NCBI GenBank assembly: GCA_018265615.1
Contig: JABLYX010000041.1
Coordinates: 1-47,818 of the forward strand
Direction of reading: 5' to 3'
DNA: 47,818 nucleotides
Origin: Lentisphaeria bacterium
Lineage (GTDB): Bacteria > Verrucomicrobiota > Lentisphaeria > Victivallales > Victivallaceae
Part shown: one piece after another, positions 7,630-14,987 of the stretch
How the letters are laid out: each line of letters begins with the position of its first letter
How positions within the stretch are numbered: the first letter of the stretch is position 1
The notes under the pieces: model-generated
Told to the model about the DNA's origin: nothing
Seen by the model: only the letters and a program-made list of their open reading frames with translations
The model's database searches: none
Made by a program: the position numbers and the translations under genes

Positions 7630-7670
7630 TTTATCCTGTTTGCATGAATATTTATCCTGTTTTCAGGATA
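7630..7670. promoter_or_regulatory. Direct-repeat operator between divergent genes
   Basis: Two exact copies of TTTATCCTGTTT (7630-7641 and 7651-7662) start 21 bp apart, i.e. two helical turns. The second copy also forms an inverted repeat TATCCTG-TTTT-CAGGATA (7653-7670). The element lies between the toroid-like gene (-) and the secreted-protein gene (+). Relative to the minus-strand gene, the proximal copy ends just upstream of where its -35 region should be (a TATATT -10 lies at about 7600-7595 with a poor -35), an activator-type arrangement. Confidence 0.55.
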
Positions 7671-7682
7671 TTAATTTCGGAT

Positions 7683-7711
7683 TTGACTTTTAAGCGGATT
7701 CAAGCTATATT
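7683..7711 (+). promoter_or_regulatory. Promoter of the secreted beta-sandwich protein gene
   Basis: TTGACT (7683-7688), a 17-bp spacer and TATATT (7706-7711), 38 nt before the start codon. It lies just downstream of the direct-repeat operator. Confidence 0.8.
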
Positions 7712-7749
7712 CCGGAGCACCCTAAACTCATGAAATGGAGGAAGAGCCG

Positions 7750-8262
7750 ATGAAAAAGTTTCTGTTGATGCTGGCAATGGCCGGTGCTTTTGCCGCAATG
7801 GCCGAGAATGTTCTTCTGCAGGAGTTCAATCTCGGCGCGGGCAAAGACCGCTACTGCTACGGTGCAAAGGAGCAGGTGGTGAAGCAGACCTTCGGAGACG
7901 GCGTCTACACCATTGAGATCGTACGCAACGCCTCCGAGCCGAAGAATGTCTCGAACATCCAGTTCTGGACCATATACAACGGCGGCTTCCGGACGAATGG
8001 GAAATACCGGGCGGAGCTGACCATCGAATCGAGCCGCGATATCAAGCTGAGATCAGCCGTCATGCTGAACAAGGCGCCGTACCGGGCGCTCGCGCAGAAG
8101 GAGATCACGCTGAAAGCGGGAGAACCCGCCGAGCTGGTGATCGACTTCACGGCGAAGCAGGTCCTTCAGGACCCGTACCGCACTCCGTGCATCTTTCTCG
8201 GCGGAGCGGAAGTCGGCACTGTCTTCAAGGTCAGCAAGGCGAAGCTTTATGAAGTGAAGTAA
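7750..8262 (+). CDS. Secreted protein, CBM4/9-like beta-sandwich
   Basis: A 170-residue exported protein. It has a typical signal peptide (MKKFLLMLAMAGAFAAMA, cleavage before EN) and then a strand-rich domain. The blocks GKYRAELTIESSRDIKLRSAVM, AELVIDF and GTVFKVSKAKLYEV recall the jelly-roll fold of CBM_4_9 carbohydrate-binding modules, which are often attached to glycan enzymes but here stand alone. The ATG at 7750 is chosen over 7735 because GGAGGAAGA (7737-7745) precedes it. It shares a control region with the divergent toroid-like gene, so both may respond to the same sugar. The fold assignment is inferred from pattern only. Confidence 0.8.
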   Translation: MKKFLLMLAMAGAFAAMAENVLLQEFNLGAGKDRYCYGAKEQVVKQTFGDGVYTIEIVRNASEPKNVSNIQFWTIYNGGFRTNGKYRAELTIESSRDIKLRSAVMLNKAPYRALAQKEITLKAGEPAELVIDFTAKQVLQDPYRTPCIFLGGAEVGTVFKVSKAKLYEVK

Positions 8263-8294
8263 CCGGAGATTGAGGTCGGAAACGCCTGATGCAA

Positions 8295-9827
8295 TCAGGC
8301 CTCCCCGGTCTCGGCTTCGCAGGCGAGGACGGGAGCAGTCGCCGCGAGGGTTTCCGGGTCGGCAAGGACCATCAGGCCGTCGTGGGCCTCGATCACGGTA
8401 CTGCCGTGCGGGACCACAAATTCCCGTCCGCGGCGGATCAGGAGAACGAGCGCACCCTTCGGCAACCCGAGATCCGCAAGCTTCCTGCCGATGTACGGCG
8501 CGCACGGCAGAACCTCGAATTCACGCATGTCGCCGTTGATCGTGCCGGTGTTCTCGAATTCGAGCGGAACACGCGGCGACACCTTGAGCGGTTTGTCGAG
8601 CTTCAGCATCTTGGCGAACGGCATGAGGGTCTTGCCCTGAATGAGAACCGACATGAGAACGATGAAGAAGACGATGCTGAACATCTTCCACGCATCCGGC
8701 AGGTTCGCCATGAGCGGGAAAGTCGCGAGCATGATCGGCGCGCCGCCGCGCAGGCCGACCCACGAGACGAAAAGCCGTTCCTTCATCGTGAATTTGCTGC
8801 GGACCATGCAGAGGAACACGGCGGCGGGGCGCGCGGCGACCATCATGAAGAATGCGACCGCAAGGCCGGGAATCGCAACGTGCGGCAGTTGTTTCGGGAA
8901 CGAGAGCAGCCCGAGCATGCCGAAGAGCATGACCTGCATGAGCCAGCCGATGCCGTCGTGGAAACGGCCGATCCCGTGCTGGTAGATGAACTTGCTGTTG
9001 CCCATGACCATGCCGGCGACGTAGACCGCCATGAAGCCGTTGCCGTAGCTGAATTCGCTTGCGCCGAAGGTCAGCATCACGACGCCGATTCCGAGCACGT
9101 AATAAAGCCCGTCATATTCGAAGTCGATTTTATTGAACAGCCAGACCGCGAGCCTTGCAATGAGGAAGCCGTAGAAGACGCCGAGCGACATCTTCATCAG
9201 GAACATCGGGAGAATCATCCAGTAGGATTCCCCGGGCGTGAGAATCATGCCGACCATGAAGATGGTGAGGAAAGCGGCCATCGGGTCGTTGCTCCCGGAC
9301 TCGTATTCCAGCAGCGGCTGAAGCCTGCCTTTCAAACTTACGCTGCGGCTGCGCAGGATCGCGAACACCGCCGCCGCGTCGGTCGAAGAAACGATCGAAC
9401 CAAGGAGCAGGCACCATTCGAAGGAGGGCTTCTCGGTAAAGCCGAGGTACTCCGGAAAATACAGGAAGCCGACGGTGAAGAGCGCGAATGTGAAGATTCC
9501 GACGAAGAACGCGGTCAGGAGCACGCCGAGGCTCGACAGCACACTGCCGTAGCCGAGTACGCTTTTGACCGATTTCCACGATGTATCGTAACCGCCCGAG
9601 TAGAGGATGAAGGCCATCGCGATGCTGCCGATGATGTTGGCCGCCGGTGCGTTGTCGAAAGCGACGATGCCGAGAAAGTCGGTTCCCGCGAGCATGCCGA
9701 CGCCGAGGAACACGAGCAGGACCGGGACGTTCAGGCGGCTCGACAGCTTGCTTGAGCATGCGCCTGCAAGGATCAGGATCGCAAGCACTGTGAGATAGCC
9801 GGGGAGGTTGGACACAATGTCGTTCAT
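8295..9827 (-). CDS. K+/H+ (or Na+/H+) antiporter, NhaP2/CvrA type
   Basis: A 510-residue cation/proton antiporter of the CPA1 type. Roughly twelve or thirteen hydrophobic helices contain the transport-core motifs SSTDAAAVFAILRS and EYESGSNDPMA, whose acidic residues carry the exchanged ions. After about residue 395 comes a soluble cytosolic tail resembling a TrkA-C/RCK-C regulatory domain (YIGRKLADLGLPKGALVLLI). NhaP2-like proteins export K+ or Na+ and help osmotic and pH balance; the exact ion is not readable. It is divergent from the alcohol dehydrogenase and convergent with the secreted protein. Confidence 0.92.
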   Translation of the reverse strand: MNDIVSNLPGYLTVLAILILAGACSSKLSSRLNVPVLLVFLGVGMLAGTDFLGIVAFDNAPAANIIGSIAMAFILYSGGYDTSWKSVKSVLGYGSVLSSLGVLLTAFFVGIFTFALFTVGFLYFPEYLGFTEKPSFEWCLLLGSIVSSTDAAAVFAILRSRSVSLKGRLQPLLEYESGSNDPMAAFLTIFMVGMILTPGESYWMILPMFLMKMSLGVFYGFLIARLAVWLFNKIDFEYDGLYYVLGIGVVMLTFGASEFSYGNGFMAVYVAGMVMGNSKFIYQHGIGRFHDGIGWLMQVMLFGMLGLLSFPKQLPHVAIPGLAVAFFMMVAARPAAVFLCMVRSKFTMKERLFVSWVGLRGGAPIMLATFPLMANLPDAWKMFSIVFFIVLMSVLIQGKTLMPFAKMLKLDKPLKVSPRVPLEFENTGTINGDMREFEVLPCAPYIGRKLADLGLPKGALVLLIRRGREFVVPHGSTVIEAHDGLMVLADPETLAATAPVLACEAETGEA

Positions 9828-9993
9828 AGGCGGTCGGCTCCAAATCTGAAAATATGTGATGTCGGCAAATCGAAAATTTTATTAAAATACTGCGGCCGGA
9901 GTCGGTTTTCAAGGATGGGGCCGGACAAAAACGGCAGTTTCTTCCGGGTTTTTCCGCGCTTCCGGAATTTTTTGGAATTCCCTTGTTTCCGAC

Positions 9994-10022
9994 TGGAAAA
10001 AAACGGCGGAAAACGCTATTTT
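9994..10022 (+). promoter_or_regulatory. Probable promoter of the alcohol dehydrogenase/CDF pair
   Basis: TGGAAA (9994-9999), a 17-bp spacer and TATTTT (10017-10022), 60 nt before the ATG. The 255-bp divergent gap with the antiporter holds no other recognisable element; an in-frame extension back to 9915 is rejected for lack of a ribosome site. Confidence 0.5.
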
Positions 10023-10082
10023 ATACAAATGGCCCGCTGGGCCTTGCAACGTGTGAAGAACTGGAAAAATGAGGTGACGCGA

Positions 10083-11189
10083 ATGAAAGAGACGGCCAAA
10101 GCGGCAGTACTGGTTGCTCCGGGCAAATTCGAAATGCGGGAATTCCCGATCCCTCCGATCGGCGACGATGAAATGCTTGTCAAGGTGGAAGGCTGCGGCG
10201 TCTGCGGAACCGACGGCCACGAATACAAGCGCGATCCGTTCAATCTCTGCCCGGTCGTCCTCGGGCACGAGGGGTCCGGCGAGATCGTGAAGCTCGGCAG
10301 AAACATCACGAAGGATTCCGCCGGCGTTCCCGTGAAACTCGGCGACAAGATCGTGACCTGCGTGATCCCGTGCGGCCATTGCAATGCGTGCCGCAACACC
10401 CCGGCCCGCACGAACCTCTGCGAAAACTGCGGCGTCTACGGCCTCTTCCCGGACGACGACACGCACCTGAACGGCTACTATGCCGAATACCTGAAGATCC
10501 GCCCGAATTCGACCTTCTTCAATGTGAACGGCCTCACGCTCGACCAGCGCATGCTGATCGAACCGGCGGCGGTCGCGATCCATGCGGTCGAACGTGCGAA
10601 GACGACGGGCCTGCTGAACTTCAACACGAAGGTCCTTGTGCAGGGCTGCGGCCCGATCGGCCTCATGGTGCTCGCCGTGCTGCGCACATTGGGCATCGAC
10701 CGGATCATCGCGGTCGACGGCAACGACAACCGCCTTGAGCTGGCGAAGGAGATGGGGGCGACTGAGACGTTCAATTTCACGAAGTTCGCCTCGTTTGACG
10801 ACATGCTTGCCGAGGTCCGCAAGGCGACCGACGGCCTCGGCGCGGAATTCGCCTTCCAGTGCACCGGCGTTCCGGCGGCGGCCGCGAATGCGTGGAAGAT
10901 GGTCCGCCGCGGCGGCGGCCTCTGCGAGGTCGGCTTCTTCCTGCCGAGCGGAACCTGCACGATCGATCCGCATTACGACCTCTGCAACAAGGAGGTTACG
11001 GCGGTCGGTTCGTGGGTCTATTCGCCGCAGGATTATCCGACCGCGTTTGCGTTCCTGCGCCGCGCGGCCGGAATCGGCCTGCCGATGGAGAAGCTCGTGA
11101 CCCATCATTTCCCGCTCGACCGCATCCAGGAGGCGCTCGAGGCCAACGTGAATATGAAGGGCATCAAGATCGCGGTCGTCGTCGACTGA
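10083..11189 (+). CDS. Zinc-dependent medium-chain alcohol/polyol dehydrogenase
   Basis: A 368-residue NAD(P)-dependent MDR oxidoreductase. The catalytic-zinc region is GCGVCGTDGHEY with GHEGSGEIV; the structural-zinc lobe has four cysteines in CGHCNACRNTPARTNLCENC; the Rossmann motif is VQGCGPIGLMVLA. This is the sorbitol/threonine dehydrogenase-like branch; the actual alcohol is unknown. The start at 10083 follows GAGGTG (10071-10076). It is followed after 25 nt by a CDF exporter, possibly in the same transcript. In a sugar-using organism a polyol or sugar-acid substrate is plausible, but that is inference. Confidence 0.92.
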   Translation: MKETAKAAVLVAPGKFEMREFPIPPIGDDEMLVKVEGCGVCGTDGHEYKRDPFNLCPVVLGHEGSGEIVKLGRNITKDSAGVPVKLGDKIVTCVIPCGHCNACRNTPARTNLCENCGVYGLFPDDDTHLNGYYAEYLKIRPNSTFFNVNGLTLDQRMLIEPAAVAIHAVERAKTTGLLNFNTKVLVQGCGPIGLMVLAVLRTLGIDRIIAVDGNDNRLELAKEMGATETFNFTKFASFDDMLAEVRKATDGLGAEFAFQCTGVPAAAANAWKMVRRGGGLCEVGFFLPSGTCTIDPHYDLCNKEVTAVGSWVYSPQDYPTAFAFLRRAAGIGLPMEKLVTHHFPLDRIQEALEANVNMKGIKIAVVVD

Positions 11190-11214
11190 GGATGCTCAAC
11201 GGAAGGGGTGCGTT

Positions 11215-12381
11215 TTGACCGGATTGCTGATTCATCTGTTCGTAAGGCACCCCGGCAGGATATCCGACCAGCATGTGCGGGAGGCCTACGGCGTTCTCGG
11301 CGGCGCGGTCGGGATCCTGTGCAATCTGCTGCTGTTCGCGGTGAAGCTGTCGGCCGGTCTGCTGACCGGCAGCATCGCCGTCACCGCCGATGCGGTGAAC
11401 AACCTCTCCGACGCCGGCTCGTCCGTGATCGCGCTCTTCGGCGCACGCCTTGCGGCCAAGCCGGCCGACGACCAGCATCCGTTCGGACACGGGCGCATGG
11501 AGTATGTGGCCGGGCTGGTCGTGGCGGTCATCATCATCGCGGTCGGGCTGGACTTTTTCAAGAGCTCGGTCGAGCGGATCATCGAACCGGCCGAGGTGCG
11601 GCTTTCCGTGCTTCTTTTCGCGTTGGCGGCATGCTCGATCCCGGTGAAGCTCTGGATGTTCTTCTTTTACCGCACGCTTGCAAAACGGATCGATTCGCCG
11701 GTGCTGCGCGCGACGGCGTTCGACAGCCTCAGCGATATCCTGACGACCTCGGTCGTATTGATTTCCCTCTATACGAGCACCCTGACGGCGTTCCCTGTGG
11801 ACGGGATCGCGGGTGTGCTGGTCGCCGCGATGGTCGTAGTCGGCGGCGTGAAGGTCGTCCGCGACACGATCAACCCGCTGTTGGGGGAGGCGCCGGATCC
11901 GGAGCTCGTGTCGAAGCTCCTTGCAAAGGTGCTTGAGAATCCCGACATCTGCGGCATCCACGACCTCATGATGCACAATTACGGGCCGGGCCGTTACTTT
12001 GCGACGGCGCACGCGGAGGTGAATTCCGATGCGGATCCGGTCCGGATCCACGACTCTCTGGAGGACACCGAGCGCCGGGTCGCGCGCGCACTGCCGGTTC
12101 GGCTGGTGCTGCACTGCGATCCGTTTGAAAAGGATGATCCGGAGTATAAGAAGTGGCGGCTGGCCGCGGTCGGGGCGGCCCATGCGTTCGACGCGCGGTT
12201 TCAGGTCTACGATTTCCGTGTGATCCGGGCGGACGGCTGCCTGCTGCTGCGCTTCGATCTGCTGATCCCCCGCGACTGCCCGTACAAGCCCGCCGAACTG
12301 CGTGAAATGTTCCGGAAAGAGCTGGGCAGCTCCGGCGAGCCGGTCAAAGTGGTGATCCGCGTCGAACACGCCTTTATCTGA
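11215..12381 (+). CDS. Cation diffusion facilitator (CDF) metal exporter
   Basis: A 388-residue inner-membrane transporter exporting divalent metals (Zn, Mn, Fe or similar) by proton exchange. Six helices are discernible, with the metal-site motifs TADAVNNLSDAGSS and ATAFDSLSD plus the interhelical HPFGHGRMEYV. A C-terminal ferredoxin-like dimer domain (HDLMMHNYGPGRYFATAH) is followed by a second related domain (QVYDFRVIRADG, VKVVIRVEHAF), an architecture also found in clostridial CDF proteins. The start is TTG 11215 after GGAAGGGG (11201-11208). It probably shares a transcript with the upstream dehydrogenase. Confidence 0.93.
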   Translation: MTGLLIHLFVRHPGRISDQHVREAYGVLGGAVGILCNLLLFAVKLSAGLLTGSIAVTADAVNNLSDAGSSVIALFGARLAAKPADDQHPFGHGRMEYVAGLVVAVIIIAVGLDFFKSSVERIIEPAEVRLSVLLFALAACSIPVKLWMFFFYRTLAKRIDSPVLRATAFDSLSDILTTSVVLISLYTSTLTAFPVDGIAGVLVAAMVVVGGVKVVRDTINPLLGEAPDPELVSKLLAKVLENPDICGIHDLMMHNYGPGRYFATAHAEVNSDADPVRIHDSLEDTERRVARALPVRLVLHCDPFEKDDPEYKKWRLAAVGAAHAFDARFQVYDFRVIRADGCLLLRFDLLIPRDCPYKPAELREMFRKELGSSGEPVKVVIRVEHAFI

Positions 12382-12414
12382 CCGCCCCCCCTGAAGCGGA
12401 AAACGATGGCGCGA

Positions 12415-12604
12415 TTACAGCAGATCGGAGTACGGAACCTTGAGGGAGTTGAACTTGCGGACCGCGTCAATAGCGAGATGGGGCTTCTTTTCGCGGTCGT
12501 CCGCAAAGCTGTGCGGACAGGCGATCTGCGTCAGTGCGCCGCCGCCGTTCCGGAAGCTGTTCCGTGTGAATGGCTTCTCCGCCGCCGGCAGGCGGTACGG
12601 TGCT
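12415..12604 (-). pseudogene. Orphan coding fragment (3' end of an unknown gene)
   Basis: One minus-strand frame is open from the end of dus to a TAA at 12415-12417 and reads like genuine protein: NGGGALTQIACPHSF, then ADDREKKPHLAIDAVRKF and NSLKVPYSDLL as C-terminus, with the GC3-rich codons typical of this genome. It has no ATG/GTG/TTG start; its 5' side runs out of frame into dus. I do not recognise the family. It is best read as the remaining 3' end of a gene lost by deletion, or the tail of a gene joined to dus by a frameshift. Confidence 0.35.
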
Positions 12605-13492
12605 TCAGATGGAAAAGAGGGAGTGGGGCGGGAGGGCGATCAGGCGGCGGAAGTAGGGATTGTTCTCTCTGCCCCAGAGGAAGTTCGACAGCTCGATCGA
12701 TTTGTTGACGGGGAAGCCGCCGGCGACGACGGCGCGGAAGAACTGCCCGCGCCCCTCTTCCGGGCAGGGAGCGGGGAGCGCTTCGAGCCGGCGCAGGAGA
12801 AACGGGTCATGCAGCCAGCCGCGGGCACACATGATCCCGGCGGCCCCCGGCAGGGAGCCGAGCAGCGATGCGGCGTCTTCGGCGCTTTCCACATCGCCGT
12901 TCAGGATGACGGGGACGTTTCCGGCGAGTTCGAGCGAACGCTTCAGCCGCTCTTCCCGCCCGGCGGTGCGGGAGTATTGCTCCTTCACGGTGCGGAAGTG
13001 GATGAAGAACGCATCGAGGCAGCCGGTCGCGGCGAGGCGGGGCAGGAAGCGCTCCTGTTCGGCGGGGTTGCTCCAGCCGGTACGGAGCTTGGCCGAAAGG
13101 GAGAGCTCCGGAATCGCGGCCCTGACGGTTTCGGCCATGCGGATCATCTTGTCGGGATCGCGCAGCGCTCCGCCCCCGGCGCCTCCGGAGGTGACTTGAC
13201 GGCTCGGGCAGCCGAAATTCAGATTGAAGGAACGGACGCCGAGGCGCGCGGCGGCGGCGGCGGCTTCCGCCACGGCCGCGGGATCGGTCCCCATGAGCTG
13301 GAGCGTGACCGGCGCATCCCCGGCGAACGGCGCGAGGAACGCTTCGAGGATTTTACGCTTCGGGGCTCCGGTGGTCACGCGCAGGAACGGGGTCATCCAG
13401 CGCCTGACCAGCCGCAGTTCGGCCGCGGCCCGGATCAGGGCGGGAGTCATGACGCCCTCCATCGGGCCGGGCCAGAATTCCGGGGTGGCCAT
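12605..13492 (-). CDS. dus: tRNA-dihydrouridine synthase (DusC-like)
   Basis: A 295-residue FMN enzyme that reduces uridines in the tRNA D-loop. The TIM-barrel motifs are PMEGVMTPALIRA at the N-terminus, NLNFGCPS with the catalytic cysteine, AKLRTGW, and VILNGDV and GIMCARGWLHDP for the FMN phosphate. The PMEGV start resembles DusC rather than DusA or DusB. The gene begins 3 nt after the iron-sulfur flavoprotein stop and lacks its own clear ribosome site, so it is probably translationally coupled. Length is slightly under the E. coli DusC size. Confidence 0.92.
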   Translation of the reverse strand: MATPEFWPGPMEGVMTPALIRAAAELRLVRRWMTPFLRVTTGAPKRKILEAFLAPFAGDAPVTLQLMGTDPAAVAEAAAAAARLGVRSFNLNFGCPSRQVTSGGAGGGALRDPDKMIRMAETVRAAIPELSLSAKLRTGWSNPAEQERFLPRLAATGCLDAFFIHFRTVKEQYSRTAGREERLKRSLELAGNVPVILNGDVESAEDAASLLGSLPGAAGIMCARGWLHDPFLLRRLEALPAPCPEEGRGQFFRAVVAGGFPVNKSIELSNFLWGRENNPYFRRLIALPPHSLFSI

Positions 13493-13495
13493 CGT

Positions 13496-14071
13496 TCAGA
13501 GGGCGCGTCCGAATGCGGCGGCCTTCTCCGTATTGGCCCGATCGGCCTTGAACTCCTTCGGCTCCGTGCAGTTGCCGAAGTAGAGGAACTGCGGCTCCGG
13601 CGCTTCGGCGTAGGCGGCGCAGTCGCGGATCGTGCTGAACACATTCCGGACGCCGCTGTCGCTTTCGTCGCCGCCGGAGGTCGTGATGAAAGCGAGGCGG
13701 ATCTTCGAGAGCGGCGTTTCAATGCCGTCCCCGACATGCTTCACGAGGCTGAAGAAACGGTCGAGGAACGCCTTCGCCTGTGCGGAGATCGAGAAGAAGA
13801 ACACCGGGCTTGCAATGGCGACGACGTCATATTGCGGCAGCGATGCGACAAGGCGGCTCATATCATCGTCGATCACGCATCTGTATTCGCCTGAACGCTG
13901 GCAGCCGTAGCAGCTGATGCAGCCGACGTTGCCGCCTTTGAGCTTCGGCAGCTCGACGATATCGACTTCGTTGCCGGCGGCGCGGGCGGCCTCGGCGGCG
14001 GTGCGGGCGGCGAAAGCGGTGGAACCGGCGAGGCGCGGCCCGGCGATGACGAACAGCATTTTCTTCGGCAT
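13496..14071 (-). CDS. Iron-sulfur flavoprotein / NADPH-dependent FMN reductase family
   Basis: A 191-residue flavodoxin-fold protein. VIAGPRLAGSTAFAARTA is the FMN phosphate loop, and SPVFFFSISAQAKAFLDRFF is the conserved isoalloxazine-contact segment. Between them lies a cysteine cluster CISCYGCQRSGEYRC, spacing C-x2-C-x2-C-x7-C, which fits the compact [4Fe-4S] motif of Isf-type flavoproteins. Such proteins carry out low-potential electron transfer in anaerobes. Start ATG follows GGAGGT. Located between a membrane protein and dus in one minus-strand unit; physiological partner unknown. Confidence 0.88.
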   Translation of the reverse strand: MPKKMLFVIAGPRLAGSTAFAARTAAEAARAAGNEVDIVELPKLKGGNVGCISCYGCQRSGEYRCVIDDDMSRLVASLPQYDVVAIASPVFFFSISAQAKAFLDRFFSLVKHVGDGIETPLSKIRLAFITTSGGDESDSGVRNVFSTIRDCAAYAEAPEPQFLYFGNCTEPKEFKADRANTEKAAAFGRAL

Positions 14072-14097
14072 ATTCTCTACCTCCGTGATTTGAGGGG

Positions 14098-14784
14098 TTA
14101 CAGTCCCAACAGGAGCACGTTGCGCAGCTCCGGGGGATAATAGACGATGTGCAGATTGTCGGCGGAGTCGATCCTGATGGATTTCACGCAGCGGTTGAAT
14201 TTCCGGAAATCTTTGTGGCTGCGGCCCGCCTCGACCGCGTTTTCCCGGATCCGGCGGACGATGAAATCGGGCAGCGTGATCGATCCGGCTTTGGCGCGGG
14301 AGATATCCAGAGTCAGCTTGTCGCCCTCTTTTTCAGGGCGCACGCTCATGTCGGCCATGATGACGCCGCCCCAGAGCCAGGTGAGCTTTGTCTGCACGGG
14401 CGAGAGAATTTCGAATCTGCCGTTCTCATAGCGCGCATTGTGGCTCTTGGTCTTTGCCTTGCCGCGCTTGCCGGAGACCAGGGCCCTGAGGTCGATGCCG
14501 TTGTCCGAGATGCGGATCAGAGAATTCACTTCGCCGGGGGTCAGAATCAGCTCGGACTCGCTCGGCCTGCCCTGCAGGAGTTCGTTCGAGAACCGGCCCG
14601 CAAGCTTGTTCAGCAGCAGGTAATCCTCCGGCTGGAGCTGTTCGACTTCGAGCTGCGGAACGCCGCCGAACAGCAGCGCCGCGAACCAGAGCGCCGCGAT
14701 GACGACCACCAGCAGCAGTGCAAGCACGGGGATCAGGATCTTCCAGAGAAGCCTCCGCTTTTTCTTTTTGGCTGTCGCCGCCAT
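14098..14784 (-). CDS. Hypothetical single-pass membrane-anchored protein
   Basis: A 228-residue protein: a strongly basic start (AATAKKKKRRLLW), one membrane helix (about residues 14-42), then a mostly beta soluble domain of about 185 residues that should lie in the periplasm. The segment LILTPGEVNSLIRISDNGIDL and alternating strands (LTWLWGGVIMADMSVR) suggest a lipid- or ligand-binding beta fold, but I recognise no family. Start ATG follows GGGAGGAA. First gene of the Isf/dus unit and preceded by a good promoter. Confidence 0.8.
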   Translation of the reverse strand: MAATAKKKKRRLLWKILIPVLALLLVVVIAALWFAALLFGGVPQLEVEQLQPEDYLLLNKLAGRFSNELLQGRPSESELILTPGEVNSLIRISDNGIDLRALVSGKRGKAKTKSHNARYENGRFEILSPVQTKLTWLWGGVIMADMSVRPEKEGDKLTLDISRAKAGSITLPDFIVRRIRENAVEAGRSHKDFRKFNRCVKSIRIDSADNLHIVYYPPELRNVLLLGL

Positions 14785-14813
14785 GTCAGTTCCTCCCGAT
14801 GGTTGATTGTTTT

Positions 14814-14842
14814 AAGATACACGCGGTTTGGGGCGCGTGCAA
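14814..14842 (-). promoter_or_regulatory. Promoter of the membrane protein/Isf/dus unit
   Basis: Minus-strand TTGCAC (14842-14837), a 17-bp spacer and TATCTT (14819-14814), 29 nt before the start codon. Confidence 0.65.
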
Positions 14843-14987
14843 TTTTTTTCCGGAAAAGATAGAGGAAATATCGCGCCGGAGAGTGGCAGAGAGAGAGGAT
14901 GGGGGTTATATTGTATCCGGCGGTTCGGACGCCGCCCGACCACATGCGTTTATGACGACGTTTTCATATTGAAGGAGCTTTGGGAAC

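Noticed and set aside
8284..8300. Hairpin GCCTGAT-GCA-ATCAGGC between convergent genes, considered as a terminator
   Set aside because: Short stem, overlaps the antiporter stop codon and has no T-run on either strand.
13496..14071. Plain flavodoxin/NADPH quinone reductase annotation
   Set aside because: The C-x2-C-x2-C-x7-C cluster makes an iron-sulfur flavoprotein more likely.
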